A DNA stretch of 64,000 nt from Legionella moravica DSM 19234 (GTDB taxonomy: Bacteria > Pseudomonadota > Gammaproteobacteria > Legionellales > Legionellaceae). Under the pieces are notes generated by a model. The model did no database searches, was not told the origin of the DNA, and saw only the letters and a program-made list of their open reading frames with translations. Where the stretch lies: the NCBI RefSeq assembly GCF_000423305.1, contig NZ_KE384000.1, positions 167,166 through 231,165 of the forward strand, given 5' to 3'. The number at the start of each line of letters is the position of its first letter. Positions within the stretch are counted from its first letter, which is position 1. Positions 36,183 through 46,302 of the stretch are shown one piece after another. The translations under genes were made by a program, and so were the position numbers.

Positions 36183-36549
36183 AAAATTGCACTCAATTCG
36201 GGAAATTGGACCAAAACTTTCCTCCAATGAAAAAAAATAAGTCCATCTAATGAACTGTTGACTATTGCTCTATAACCCCCCTAATCATTTTGTAAAGATG
36301 CAACCAAAAAATAAGGAGGCGATCCGTTCCGATTGTCCTGTCATTCTACTGATCGATTGGTATTCTTTCCAGTACTCTTAATCTCTAGAACAAAAACATG
36401 AGCTCTTGAAGCATCTTATTAAGTAAAAGTACTATTACATCCAGAAATGAACAAATAAGCATTAAAGTGTTTATTTATAAATCATAATAGATTATAATTA
36501 CCCTAATACTTCTTTTCTTTAAACATGATTAAAGTTTTAAGTGAGCCTT
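36183..36549. other. Intergenic region between divergent genes
   Basis: AT-rich DNA that must hold the promoters of both the kinase gene and the gene at 36550. An AAGGAGG-like tract near 36314 has no following ORF. GAACTGTTGACTATTGCTCT near 36253 resembles a sequence near 51229 and contains a TTGAC box. No RNA gene or repeat was found. Confidence 0.4.
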
Positions 36550-38349
36550 ATGCCGAACCCATTCAACTATGCAAAAGAACTGAAACGTTTAACTTTAATA
36601 TTGAATAATAACGAAAAAAAACTAAAAGAGCTGAACCATGACAGACTCTTGTCCATGCTGCAATTACGCTCCCTGTTAGAACTATATATGAAAAGAGATT
36701 CTTTAACCGCCAACCAGCTTGAACGGTTTTTAAAACAGGAAGGCATAACACTTCATTGTGATGACCGAAGCAAAATAAATTTGGAGCAAGCGCTGGAAGA
36801 CCGCCTTAATCTAATGCTCAAATCATTTTATGATGTCCTTGATGATAATGACTTGGTGAACTATTTATCAAAGCAAATAGAATTTTCTGATATCAGTCAG
36901 GAACAGCGACCATTGATTGATAAGCTGCGTGAGAAAATCAAGCGACTCTCGGAAACGCACGACAAAGAGCAATTCTCTACCCAATTAAGCCGATTGAGTG
37001 AGCGTTTGGTTTTATTAATCCAGTCCGACCTGTTTACCTATGATCAAAACCACGTTTTACTCAACCTGGCACAACTCTGCAAAAATCGCGATTTTTATCA
37101 CAAAAGACTCTATAAAAGCACCCGGGATGAACTAATCACTCCTAATGTTGAAGTAAGTATCTTTAATTGGAACTACAGTCCTCCGCCTCTGCACAAATTA
37201 TTACAAGCAGTAGATTTTTCAATTGTTTATGTTTCCGGAGGCCGGGGCATCGAGCCGGGCATGGGGCATACTTTATTACACCTTGGAGAGGATAAAGGTT
37301 ATGTTCATATTGATGGATTATATAACTATCCAGTCTATTTAAGTGATGAAGAGTTCAGAGATTTCTACCTGGACAAATGGAATAAACGGGTTGTAGCGGT
37401 ACAAAAAGTCCCTTTAAAAAATCCTGATAAAGCGAGTAATGAACTGATTAAATTATGTCAGGAACGTTGGTTTTGGGGCGGACTATGGCATAACTGCTTC
37501 GATTTTTGCAAACAGGTTCTTGTCGCCGGTGGCGCATCACTCAAAGAGCTTGGTGGCTTTTCTATTCCCAATTACCGATTAATGAATCAAGCCATTATGA
37601 ATTTTAGACCACTGGACCTAAGCAAGGATGATCAAGCCGAACATCCAGAGCCCACGTCGCAGTATACTAAATTCCTAAGAGAAACCCCCATTCAAGAGTG
37701 TTTTTCATTCTTTAAAGGACAAGAGCTCAACAACTTCATCGAATATACCGTCATGAATATAGGTGCTATTTTTATATGGCAAAAACCCATACAAAAAAGA
37801 CTTCTGGAACAGGAGCTTCATGCAATTGAAAACAAAATAAACGATAAAGAACATCCATTAAAACCGAAAAAATATGCTGAATTATCAAACCAACGCGCCA
37901 TGCTCAATAGCAAACTCGATAATATTGAAGAAAGCACGGCTCAAATTATTGTAAGTACTCTGGTGAATAAAATTCTTACCACTGAATGGCATAGCGGAAG
38001 ATCCATCCAGGTGACCCAGCCCGATGGTAAGCAAATTTCAAAATCAATTCCAGAAAACATGATTTCAATGCTGAATATACACCAACACGGCTGTGCTCAG
38101 TCGAAAATTGATTATTTAGCCATGTTAAATAAAATGTGTATTGTTGCATATCGTGCAGGATTAAATAACAACAGTATTATGAGCTGGATTAGAGGCCGAA
38201 AGGAACAAACAAAAGAGTTTTACGGATTATTTGTCAATATGACTCATGTAAATTGTTTATTTAAACAACCCAGGCAAGAACAAGAAGATCCCGATACGTC
38301 GAAAGATTCAAATTGTTCCATGGATACCGATTCACCTAAGTCTTTGTAA
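36550..38349 (+). CDS. Candidate effector with a possible permuted papain-like domain
   Basis: The 599-residue protein starts with about 190 residues of helical sequence, then a central region of the NlpC/LRAT/PPPDE kind. GMGHTLLHLGE (His near 247) sits on an early strand, and GLWHNCFDFCKQVL (Cys near 319) precedes a helix, the order expected of permuted papain folds in which His precedes the Cys. The rest is helical and ends in a polar, Ser/Asp-rich tail suited to Dot/Icm export. The enzymatic class is a suggestion from motif order alone. A GTG nine bases earlier is an alternative start. Confidence 0.6.
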   Translation: MPNPFNYAKELKRLTLILNNNEKKLKELNHDRLLSMLQLRSLLELYMKRDSLTANQLERFLKQEGITLHCDDRSKINLEQALEDRLNLMLKSFYDVLDDNDLVNYLSKQIEFSDISQEQRPLIDKLREKIKRLSETHDKEQFSTQLSRLSERLVLLIQSDLFTYDQNHVLLNLAQLCKNRDFYHKRLYKSTRDELITPNVEVSIFNWNYSPPPLHKLLQAVDFSIVYVSGGRGIEPGMGHTLLHLGEDKGYVHIDGLYNYPVYLSDEEFRDFYLDKWNKRVVAVQKVPLKNPDKASNELIKLCQERWFWGGLWHNCFDFCKQVLVAGGASLKELGGFSIPNYRLMNQAIMNFRPLDLSKDDQAEHPEPTSQYTKFLRETPIQECFSFFKGQELNNFIEYTVMNIGAIFIWQKPIQKRLLEQELHAIENKINDKEHPLKPKKYAELSNQRAMLNSKLDNIEESTAQIIVSTLVNKILTTEWHSGRSIQVTQPDGKQISKSIPENMISMLNIHQHGCAQSKIDYLAMLNKMCIVAYRAGLNNNSIMSWIRGRKEQTKEFYGLFVNMTHVNCLFKQPRQEQEDPDTSKDSNCSMDTDSPKSL

Positions 38350-38428
38350 GCACAGACTAACTTATAGTGCAAACAGGAGGAAATTCTGAACGCTATCCCC
38401 AGTATTAGCAGCTCTCCCACCTATAGTT

Positions 38429-39595
38429 TTAGTGTCTGAGTGTCACGCTGGATAGTGCGCCCCTACCCAAAAGCAATTCACTTATTTTATCATTACCAGC
38501 CCTTTCACTAATTGAAAGGGCCGTTTGTTGATGATTATCACTGGCATTTACATCAATTTTTGTATGTGCCAAAAGCCAACGTACCGCGCTCATCTCCATT
38601 TGCTCTGCTGCTAGATGTAATGCTGTTTTTCCCTGATTATCGGTTAATTGAGCATTTGCTCCGCGATCCAGAAGTGCTTGCATTGCATCCAGGTTCCCCA
38701 CCTCGGCAGCTAACATAAATGGAGTTTTGCCTTCAACATCAACAGGATCGCTATCAGGAGATGCTGCCAGGCAAAGAGCAATCATGTCAACACCGTTATA
38801 GCGTGCAGCATAATGCAACGGAACTCGTCCTTTGCTGTCCGCAACTTGAACCATTTCTTTGTCTCTTAAAAGAATGCCTGCACAATGTATTGAATTGTTT
38901 AATAGTGCCGTATGAATTGGATAATGTGAATGATTGTTCATCGTATAGGCAAGATTAGGATGAGTGCTTATTAAATCATTTATCAATGTAGAAAAATCAT
39001 GAACAGCCATCTTTTGTAGTACCGTATCCCCACTGCTATCCTGATTATTCAGAGTGTCAGGATCTGCTTTTTTTAATAATTGGTAGATTTTAATCTTGCT
39101 TTCTCGCAATTCATTTTCATAAAGTACAGGTAGTTGCAAGGCATTAAATATTGGCATTTGTAGCTGATTATTTTTTTGAGCAGGATCCGCCCCCAAATCC
39201 AGAAGAATCTGAACTGTATGAACATTCCCCTCAATCGCAGCGACATGCAAAGGAGTTAATCCGAATGAATTGGGCGTATTAATTAGTTCTTGTGAAGGAG
39301 CGAGAGCAACAAGCACGCGATCCAGGCCAAAATAAGCTGCCGCTTCAATAGTGGTTTTATCATCAAACTCAGGTACCGGTTTAACCAGATCAGGCGGTAT
39401 ATTCGGCGCAAATTGCTCAAGATAATACTGCACCAATTCCAAATATTGGGTATATCGTTCATTAGTTGATCCCGTATTTATTTGGATATCAGTAGAAACA
39501 TGATCCAGACACCAACGCTCTAATAATTGCAGATTATGCTCTTCTGAATGTGTTGAACTAACTCCCAACTGTTCGCATAAAGTATCTAAGTTCAT
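38429..39595 (-). CDS. Ankyrin-repeat protein, candidate effector
   Basis: The 388-residue protein consists mostly of ankyrin repeats from about 105 to 375. Clear units are GLTPLHVAAIEGNVHTVQILL, GRVPLHYAARYNGVD, GKTPFMLAAEVGNLDAMQALL and GKTALHLAAEQMEMSAVRWLL. The first 100 residues are unrecognised helices. The array forms a protein-binding surface; no enzyme domain accompanies it. It lies 29 bases downstream of the atypical kinase gene at 39625 on the same strand, so the two may form an operon. Confidence 0.85.
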   Translation of the reverse strand: MNLDTLCEQLGVSSTHSEEHNLQLLERWCLDHVSTDIQINTGSTNERYTQYLELVQYYLEQFAPNIPPDLVKPVPEFDDKTTIEAAAYFGLDRVLVALAPSQELINTPNSFGLTPLHVAAIEGNVHTVQILLDLGADPAQKNNQLQMPIFNALQLPVLYENELRESKIKIYQLLKKADPDTLNNQDSSGDTVLQKMAVHDFSTLINDLISTHPNLAYTMNNHSHYPIHTALLNNSIHCAGILLRDKEMVQVADSKGRVPLHYAARYNGVDMIALCLAASPDSDPVDVEGKTPFMLAAEVGNLDAMQALLDRGANAQLTDNQGKTALHLAAEQMEMSAVRWLLAHTKIDVNASDNHQQTALSISERAGNDKISELLLGRGALSSVTLRH

Positions 39596-39624
39596 TATTA
39601 ATGTTCCTGTATTTATTCGGCAGA

Positions 39625-41580
39625 CTATCTCATCTTAGGACCAAGGTGTTCTTCAAGCTTTTGTACAGGCTCTTCTTTACCTGATCGCAATTCTTTCATT
39701 TGCTCATTAAACCGGCTCTTAAAATTTTTATAGGTAGTGGCAGCCTTTTCCGTATTAATTTCATCAGTCCCGGGTTTAAAATAAACGTTCCCGCGTTTAC
39801 CTAAATAACGATGAGCAGCAAGGGCTTGCAACACTTCTTTTGATTCAGGTGATGCAATAAAATTCTTTCTTGCCTCGATAGGTACTTTTGACATAGCCGA
39901 TTCTATCTTATCAGCTTTTTCATTCATTCCAACAGTAAACAGTCCGGCTTTATCTCTGTAATTAGTGACAATATTTCTTACTTCATTTGCAGCTTCATCT
40001 GCTTTTAAAGCACTAACAGTTGATTTTAATTCCTTAATAATTCTGGATTGCTCGGCAGGATTGTTCTCCACTGCTTTGAGCTGTTCTTTTTTATCACGTA
40101 TGTATTGACTCATCGTTTCGTCTTTGGAACCAAATTTTAAAGACTCCAAAGCATTAAAAATTTCATTTTTAGTGATATCAAATAATCGAGAATGAGCCTC
40201 TGCAACCGATATTCGGTCCTCTGGATTCGGTTTTACAAGATCGTGAATTAACGCTTTAAGCTCAACGCCTGTTCCAGTTTTAAATGCCTCAGAACTAAAA
40301 TCCAATTGATGACCACTGTTTTTTTCATCAAATTTGCCAGTGACAAAAGTATACAAATTCTTGCCCAGAATAAAGGCATGAGTACTCTCTGCAGTAATCT
40401 TCCCAGCATATGGGCCATTACGCTTAAACTCTGGTGGCTCAAATGCATCAGTAAATAAAAGTCCGTCTGCATATTCATTTCCAGGTACTTTGCTTGAATA
40501 AGTACCATCCTTATCAGTAAATACAAAGCTTTTGGTATCAGCAATAATGAGTGTTCCGTCTTTATCTACCAGCCAATTTGTTAATTTTGCGTCGGGAAAC
40601 ATGCATCCTTGTTTTTGAATTTGCAGCATTACACCAGACATTTGGCTAAAGACATCACAAGCACTGCCAGCCAATTCAGGTGCAGTCTTTGCTTGCTTCC
40701 TGTAATCGTACACATCACTACCGCTATAGTATTCGGTAACCAGCAAGGTACGCGATTGAGGTCCTTCGCCAGGAGTATCATAGGTGAGTTGCCGTTCTGC
40801 GTGATTTGGAGCAAAACCATTTCCCAAATTCTCCCTAAGATGTATCTCAGCATTTCTGGGCATATCCAATCGACAATCTACTTTTAAGACTAAGATACTT
40901 TGATCGTTTGTATTCACTACCTTAAAATTCTTTGAGTTTCCTCCACCAAGATAACTTATTTCATGATTGCCAAGGAACTCGCGAAATGACTTTGCTTCAG
41001 CGCTCATATCGCTTTTTTCATATAAAGACAGAAGCTTTTGAGTCAGATTACTTTGTTTCCCTTTAGCTAAAATTGCGAGAAATTCTTCTCCCTTCTCTGG
41101 AGACATATTGGCGACGACATGAGCCAGTGGCGAGTTCCTGGATTGTGGTGAAAGCAATGAATTAATTCCCAGAAGGCTCATTTGCTTTTTAATTTCTTTA
41201 AACAAAACAGCATGTACCGTTCTATACCCTTCAGATTCAGCAAGCATACTGGGGGGATATTTACAATCCACTGCTTTTATTGTCGCTTGCAGGTGAGCCA
41301 AAATCTGTTTTTTTTGAACCGGATCAGTACTCTTGTTAAATTCATCAATTAATTTGTTTACATCCGATCTGAATTGCTTCATGTCCTTTTTAGGCAATAT
41401 TCCTGCATCAAAGGATTTAAGTTCTGGCATGGCATTGACATCAACTTTCCTGGGGGCTTGTGCGATGTTTGTAGCCTTGTTGCGAGTACTACTGGCATGT
41501 TGCCCTGAATCGGGGATAGGCTCAGATTTAGTGGGGCTTTTCTTGAATTTATTAATAAACTTATCTAATTTTCGTCTCAT
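39625..41580 (-). CDS. Atypical protein kinase-like effector
   Basis: The 651-residue protein has a basic N-terminus (MRRKLDKFINKFKKS). The kinase-like core contains LGGGNSKNFKVVN as glycine loop, a Lys in ILVLKVD, DAKLTNWLVD as catalytic loop (D-x-K-x-x-N) and IADTKSF in place of IDFG. A helical C-terminal region of about 180 residues follows. It is clearly related to the protein at 46795-48438 (same glycine-loop and AD-x-KS motifs). AGG eight bases before ATG 41580 sets the start. Activity is possible because Lys, Asp and Asn remain. The ankyrin gene follows 29 bases downstream. Confidence 0.72.
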   Translation of the reverse strand: MRRKLDKFINKFKKSPTKSEPIPDSGQHASSTRNKATNIAQAPRKVDVNAMPELKSFDAGILPKKDMKQFRSDVNKLIDEFNKSTDPVQKKQILAHLQATIKAVDCKYPPSMLAESEGYRTVHAVLFKEIKKQMSLLGINSLLSPQSRNSPLAHVVANMSPEKGEEFLAILAKGKQSNLTQKLLSLYEKSDMSAEAKSFREFLGNHEISYLGGGNSKNFKVVNTNDQSILVLKVDCRLDMPRNAEIHLRENLGNGFAPNHAERQLTYDTPGEGPQSRTLLVTEYYSGSDVYDYRKQAKTAPELAGSACDVFSQMSGVMLQIQKQGCMFPDAKLTNWLVDKDGTLIIADTKSFVFTDKDGTYSSKVPGNEYADGLLFTDAFEPPEFKRNGPYAGKITAESTHAFILGKNLYTFVTGKFDEKNSGHQLDFSSEAFKTGTGVELKALIHDLVKPNPEDRISVAEAHSRLFDITKNEIFNALESLKFGSKDETMSQYIRDKKEQLKAVENNPAEQSRIIKELKSTVSALKADEAANEVRNIVTNYRDKAGLFTVGMNEKADKIESAMSKVPIEARKNFIASPESKEVLQALAAHRYLGKRGNVYFKPGTDEINTEKAATTYKNFKSRFNEQMKELRSGKEEPVQKLEEHLGPKMR

Positions 41581-42016
41581 GCCCATACCTGCTATTAGAA
41601 CAATCCAACCAGCATGTCTTATCAAACCAAATGATAATATTTAAAACACTCATTCTAAAATATAGACCAAATAGGCAGTTGCTGCTGTAATTGATCAACT
41701 ACACGGATCTGGAATTGTATTGATAATGATTTTTAAGGCTAAGTCTGATTTTCTGGAGACGCATTGATTTAGGGAATTTCATGCAGATCATGTGAAACAA
41801 ATCTGTACTGTAACAGCAAGCCTAATTTACGCCTAAAATCGACTTATTGATTAGAGCTTTGCCTATCGTGTATTAAAACAAATTATTTCAAGACAGACCC
41901 GCTATGCAGCTCGTCATGCACGACCCAGGGTTGGGTTTCAGTGCACATAGGAAGACTCGTCATCTCGAAGGAAATGACGTAATGTCGACCTGAACAAATA
42001 ATACAGTTATGAGTTA
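41581..42016. other. Intergenic region upstream of a kinase gene
   Basis: About 435 bases without a gene, between the start of the atypical kinase gene and a MITE. It should hold the kinase promoter. No clear repeat or RNA was seen. Confidence 0.4.
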
Positions 42017-42176
42017 GGGGCTGTTGACAATTCAAGTTTCGACGTCCCGCGACTTGTTCGCGGGATCCAATTCACTCTTTATAGGCGCAATATATTCTTG
42101 TTTTGCGCAAGATATATCGATTCCGCGAACAAGTCGCGGAAAGTAGGCTTGAATATAATGAAATGTCAACAGCCCC
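42017..42176. mobile_element. 160-bp MITE with inverted REP palindromes
   Basis: GGGGCTGTTGACA and TGTCAACAGCCCC form the ends, and TA flanks both (42015-42016, 42177-42178). Inside, two GC-rich palindromes face each other: CCCGCGA-CTTGT-TCGCGGG at 42046-42064 and TTCCGCGA-ACAAG-TCGCGGAA at 42121-42141. The architecture equals that of the IS remnant at 6241, at smaller size, and it has no coding capacity. A similar TCTGTTGACAATTCA stretch lies at 32698. Confidence 0.75.
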
Positions 42177-42188
42177 TAGTACAGCCAA

Positions 42189-42563
42189 TCATCGCTTTTG
42201 AAGATTTACTTCCGTTCCGTCTGCATCACGTAAAAAGATTGAATCCCCAAATATGGTTCCAAGCACATTCGTTTCGATTTTAAGATAGGCTCTTTTACAG
42301 GTTCCACTGTAAATGATATCCATCTCATCGCCACATTTTGATCTGGGTTTCAAATGATAGTCCATTCGTATCGTACTTTTATATTTTTGGAATTCAGCGG
42401 TTGCATCCCAGGTGCATTTATAGCTGTTTGTTACGCCAACCCATTTTCCAGTGATGTTGTCACAAGGATCGAGTTCCGGTGCGGCACTGCATGGGAATAC
42501 TGTAATCATGGAAAGAGCACAGACTAGGGATAAAACAGATAATTTCGATTTATTTAAAAGCAT
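42189..42563 (-). CDS. Small secreted protein of unknown function
   Basis: The 124-residue protein has a signal peptide (basic MLLNKSKL, hydrophobic core, cleavage near CSA-AP). The mature part has five cysteines, a GKWVGVTNSYKC strand and alternating hydrophobic strands, suggesting a small disulfide-stabilised beta domain in the periplasm or outside the cell. No family is recognised. It ends 13 bases from a MITE. Confidence 0.65.
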   Translation of the reverse strand: MLLNKSKLSVLSLVCALSMITVFPCSAAPELDPCDNITGKWVGVTNSYKCTWDATAEFQKYKSTIRMDYHLKPRSKCGDEMDIIYSGTCKRAYLKIETNVLGTIFGDSIFLRDADGTEVNLQKR

Positions 42564-42720
42564 AACGAATCCTTTTGATAAGCTTCATAAAACACTCTAT
42601 CCGATATGAAATGATCTGGCAATAAATTAATTAACTTAGCTTTTTATTATTCCCGCACTGTCGTATGGGGATAACGACCACACTACGATCGAAATAAAAT
42701 AGATGATTGCTACTGAATTA

Positions 42721-42756
42721 ATTCAAAGAGAGCAGAAAATTCAGCTCTCTTTGAAT
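42721..42756 (-). terminator. 12-bp hairpin at the end of the thaumatin gene
   Basis: ATTCAAAGAGAG (42721-42732) pairs perfectly with CTCTCTTTGAAT (42745-42756), loop 12 bases, just after the stop of the thaumatin-domain gene. There is no T-run on the minus strand, so termination strength is uncertain. Confidence 0.5.
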
Positions 42757-42764
42757 CAAAAAAT

Positions 42765-45032
42765 TTAACTTGCAGGTATGCCGTTTTTTCCGCCTGGACA
42801 AAAGGTTATTTGATAGCTGGTCTTTTGACCGCTAACATTGCATTGATATTGCGTCGACTTATCATCAAATGGAAAGGAATATGCGGTAGGACATGCTTGC
42901 TTCAACCATAATATCCGCGGAAACACTGTACTATTCCATTGAGTATTAAAACCCGTGCAATCGGTTATCTGAGGAGTGTAAGCCTGACTTCCGCTTTGAT
43001 TCCAGTTATAGCAACCGCACACTTTATCATTATTATTCGGCTGTAGTGCATAACCCGTGTTTAAAGCATTGGTTGTTGTGGTTTGACACCCATACAAAGC
43101 GGCAACCGTTGCAGCAGAACCTCCAAAATTACCGTACTGATCTGATTGAGTACCTTGAGGCTGCAACACAGTGCCCATTCCATAAAGTGCATAAAGATCG
43201 TAAGCCGGATCCCATTGAGTCGGTGATGTCACGCCAATATAATCATTCAGGGTCCAATAACCTAAAAAGCCACCGCAGCGACGATAAATTTTACCATCAA
43301 TTGGATCAGCTGAAGTCATACCGCAATATTTGCCTAAAGGAGACAGGGCGCAATCAGAATTTTGAGTACAATTCACACCGGCACTTCCCCCTGTAACCCA
43401 AATATAATTAGCCGGTGTGTCAGGCGCGGTTGTTGGTGGTGAAAAAGTCCATGGACATGCACCAAGCGAGGTATTGGTTGGTTGAATCAGTGCCCCGGTA
43501 GATTGTCCGCAATTAAATGGAAATGGAGCGTTATTGACCGGCGGTGGTCCAGAATTAACAGGAGCCAAAGAACGAACTTGCCCAGGAACATTAAAACCAT
43601 TAATCAGCGATACATCATAAACTCCATCCGTGCCCGCTGTTCCCATATTTAATTCAAACTTGGTTTGAGGGGGAACTGGTTGTACTCCAACCTGACACGT
43701 TGCAGTCCCTGGAATAACGGGGCAATTTGCAGTTTGGCAAACACCCGTCGTTGCGTCACAACCGGTTCGTACATAAATGGCACCGTTCAAATATTGATCT
43801 ACCATCAGAGTTTTTGTAAAGGGTGAATTGCCAGGAACTTGCTGATTAATCTGATAATCAGCAAAGGTACGGGCATTTGCAGGGGTTGGATCCGCACTGG
43901 TTCCGCTACCATTTGAAAACTCATACCATACTGGAAAATCACATTGATTAACAAAGAGTACCGTATGCTTGGTATCAGTTTGGGTAAGAGCCTGTACTTC
44001 TTCACTCGTATGAGCTGAAGCACTTAAAGTTCCTCCTTGATAGGATACTGATGCACTAACCGTAAGATCAGCTGCAGTAACGGTTGGTACTACAGAAACA
44101 TAAACAGAACAGCTTGTGTTCTGAGTCAATGTAGCACCAGAACAGGTATCCGTACCTTTGGTTAAAGTGGCAGTTCCATCAGATACGAGAGCTACGGTAC
44201 CTAAAGTTTCAGTTGAAGGGCAAAAGTTAGTAAACTCGTATTTAACCACATTATCTGCGTAGATATAGGTTTTATCAGGCAGAGGTAAAACGGCTGCGCC
44301 ATTAATCTGATGACAACCCGCTCCATTCTTTACTACAGTTTGGGTTACAAGAGGAACCGAACGACTGATGCTTCCGTCATTATAGTAATAAGTAACGCCT
44401 AATGCGGTTTGACCCAGGCTGGCCGGAGTAAAAGTTCCCGTTACGGTACATAGTCCGCCCACAGGAATGGGGCCGGTGCAGCCATTTGCCGGGTTAGGAT
44501 TGAATCCACTGGGAACAACCGCTGTAGCAGTAACAGGGACAGTACCATGATTGACATAGGTAAACTGTACCGGATAAGTTACACCAGTATAAGTTACACC
44601 CGGAAGTGGCGTACTCACATAACCTTTAATTGCCCCTACCGTTTCTGATGATGTTGAAGATAAGGTAGGAAGTGGAACCACATTGTTATGATAAAGCATC
44701 GCTAATTTGGCAGTATTCAGTCCTGGTGAGCTGGGTTGAAACTGCAAATGCAATACACAGCTGCTGTTAGGCTGGTTTTTTCCAGCTAAGGTGGTTTTAC
44801 ACCCATGGGTTACAGAAAACGAGCCGCCATCAAATGCTGAACTCACATCGAAAGGAACCGGGCGAGGCAAATTATTTGTAAATGTATACGTTACAGAATA
44901 ACTATTCCCAATAATCGTGCTCGGGGGAAAGCCTGCAGGACTAACAGACCAGCTAACCGGATCAATTGCAGCGTAAGCATTGGTCAATAATAACGATAAA
45001 AGGAAAGCCTGAGAGGCTTTTACACAATCCAT
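42765..45032 (-). CDS. Secreted protein with Ig-like repeats and a thaumatin domain
   Basis: The 755-residue protein has a signal peptide (MDCVKASQAFLLSLLLTNAYA). Three to four Ig-like beta repeats follow to about residue 330, with many Cys and strand patterns like VTYTFTNNLPRPVPF. A thaumatin-like domain covers about 345-755: LFVNQCDFPVWYEF at its start, YDVSLINGFNVPGQV, and ACPTAYSFPFDDKSTQYQCN with ITFCPGG at the end. Thaumatin-like proteins are common in plants and may bind or attack glucans. The domain is enlarged by a long Cys-rich insertion. Likely exported by type II secretion. Confidence 0.85.
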   Translation of the reverse strand: MDCVKASQAFLLSLLLTNAYAAIDPVSWSVSPAGFPPSTIIGNSYSVTYTFTNNLPRPVPFDVSSAFDGGSFSVTHGCKTTLAGKNQPNSSCVLHLQFQPSSPGLNTAKLAMLYHNNVVPLPTLSSTSSETVGAIKGYVSTPLPGVTYTGVTYPVQFTYVNHGTVPVTATAVVPSGFNPNPANGCTGPIPVGGLCTVTGTFTPASLGQTALGVTYYYNDGSISRSVPLVTQTVVKNGAGCHQINGAAVLPLPDKTYIYADNVVKYEFTNFCPSTETLGTVALVSDGTATLTKGTDTCSGATLTQNTSCSVYVSVVPTVTAADLTVSASVSYQGGTLSASAHTSEEVQALTQTDTKHTVLFVNQCDFPVWYEFSNGSGTSADPTPANARTFADYQINQQVPGNSPFTKTLMVDQYLNGAIYVRTGCDATTGVCQTANCPVIPGTATCQVGVQPVPPQTKFELNMGTAGTDGVYDVSLINGFNVPGQVRSLAPVNSGPPPVNNAPFPFNCGQSTGALIQPTNTSLGACPWTFSPPTTAPDTPANYIWVTGGSAGVNCTQNSDCALSPLGKYCGMTSADPIDGKIYRRCGGFLGYWTLNDYIGVTSPTQWDPAYDLYALYGMGTVLQPQGTQSDQYGNFGGSAATVAALYGCQTTTTNALNTGYALQPNNNDKVCGCYNWNQSGSQAYTPQITDCTGFNTQWNSTVFPRILWLKQACPTAYSFPFDDKSTQYQCNVSGQKTSYQITFCPGGKNGIPAS

Positions 45033-45072
45033 AAAAATCTCCGTTTTTCAAAATACATGCATGTAATCAGGA

Positions 45073-46212
45073 TTAGGAAAATGAATCACCTAATACATAA
45101 GTTAATCCAATCAGGCCAGTATTGGTTTTAAATGTTCCTAAACTTAAGTGCTCACCATTCCAGGTAGATACACCATTATCTGATACCATCTTGCCAAAGG
45201 ATTGAAAATCATAGCCAATATACATCAGAAGTTGTTGAGTCAAAGCGACATCCAGTCCCAAGCCAAGATTATAAGAAAACTGTCGCGTTGTATTAGCTCG
45301 GTAAGTTGGGCTAACGCGTGCCGTAATGTCGGGATAAGCTGTTTCGCTGTAGTTCAATCCCTGGTTAAAGGCGACACCGATTCCTGCATCAACATAAGGC
45401 ATCATCCGCCCCCAGGACACTAGATTCATTTTAGAGTACAAGGACACCACATTGGAACGAATACCCCAGCGATAAGAATAGTTATTGAAATCGGGTAATG
45501 AATATTGCGTAATGCTGCCTTCTACATTTTTTCGAAACAGATGTTGGTATCTCAATGCTAAAGCATAAGCCGGAATCCATTGTGCATTTCGTTCCCATCG
45601 GGAGCCGATTTGCAATCCCATTTGAGTCATATTATTTAATTTTACAGAATATTGGTCCACATTTTCTGGTGGGGGGTAATTTGAACCATTATCTACAGTC
45701 ATAAAATCAGGTGAGTTAGGTGACGATAGCCCTAGGTCAACTCCAATGTAGATGGCTCGGTTTTGATGACCGATATTTGTAATTGCCTTAGGTGCTGACG
45801 ATGCTCTCTCTTTATTCTCGATCAAAGTATGTGCTGGTCTGTTTAAAACAGGATTTTGAACCTGGGTTGATGCGAGGATTTTTTTGTTTTGAGCTTTATT
45901 TTTTTTCTGCAAATGTCCTGCACTACGAACAGCATCAGCGGTTTTTAAAGGACCTATGATCACTGTATGCAATGCGCTTGCTGATTGAACCGAGACTGGA
46001 TAGCTGGTTTGGGAAGCTATTTGATTTTTGAGCTGGTTGGCATTTTGCACTGATTTAAAAGAACCTACCTGAATAGTAAAGGGGCCATGGGTTCTTGATT
46101 GAAAGCTCTTAGCACGATCTAATCCATAAATTACCAATGCTTGAGCATTTTGCGCTATACATATCGACGATGCCACGAGCAAATGTGTCCATTTTAAAGC
46201 CATAAATCTCAT
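45073..46212 (-). CDS. SPOR-domain outer membrane beta-barrel protein
   Basis: The 379-residue protein has a signal peptide (MRFMALKWTHLLVASSICIA) and a SPOR domain at about 43-113 (FTIQVGSFKSVQNANQLKNQI, HTVIIGPLKTADAV), which binds denuded peptidoglycan glycan strands. After a linker, a beta-barrel from about 150 to the end has Tyr-rich strands and terminates LTYVLGDSFS. It could tie the outer membrane to the cell wall. AAGGA lies seven bases before the ATG. It precedes the thaumatin gene by 40 bases on the same strand, so they are probably co-transcribed. Confidence 0.8.
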   Translation of the reverse strand: MRFMALKWTHLLVASSICIAQNAQALVIYGLDRAKSFQSRTHGPFTIQVGSFKSVQNANQLKNQIASQTSYPVSVQSASALHTVIIGPLKTADAVRSAGHLQKKNKAQNKKILASTQVQNPVLNRPAHTLIENKERASSAPKAITNIGHQNRAIYIGVDLGLSSPNSPDFMTVDNGSNYPPPENVDQYSVKLNNMTQMGLQIGSRWERNAQWIPAYALALRYQHLFRKNVEGSITQYSLPDFNNYSYRWGIRSNVVSLYSKMNLVSWGRMMPYVDAGIGVAFNQGLNYSETAYPDITARVSPTYRANTTRQFSYNLGLGLDVALTQQLLMYIGYDFQSFGKMVSDNGVSTWNGEHLSLGTFKTNTGLIGLTYVLGDSFS

Positions 46213-46302
46213 TTATTTTCCTTAATAAATTCAAGAAGATCGGTTCATGTTTAAAAAAGGAAAAAACTATAACAGGAATCCTGATCAATTGAAAAGGTTT
46301 GA

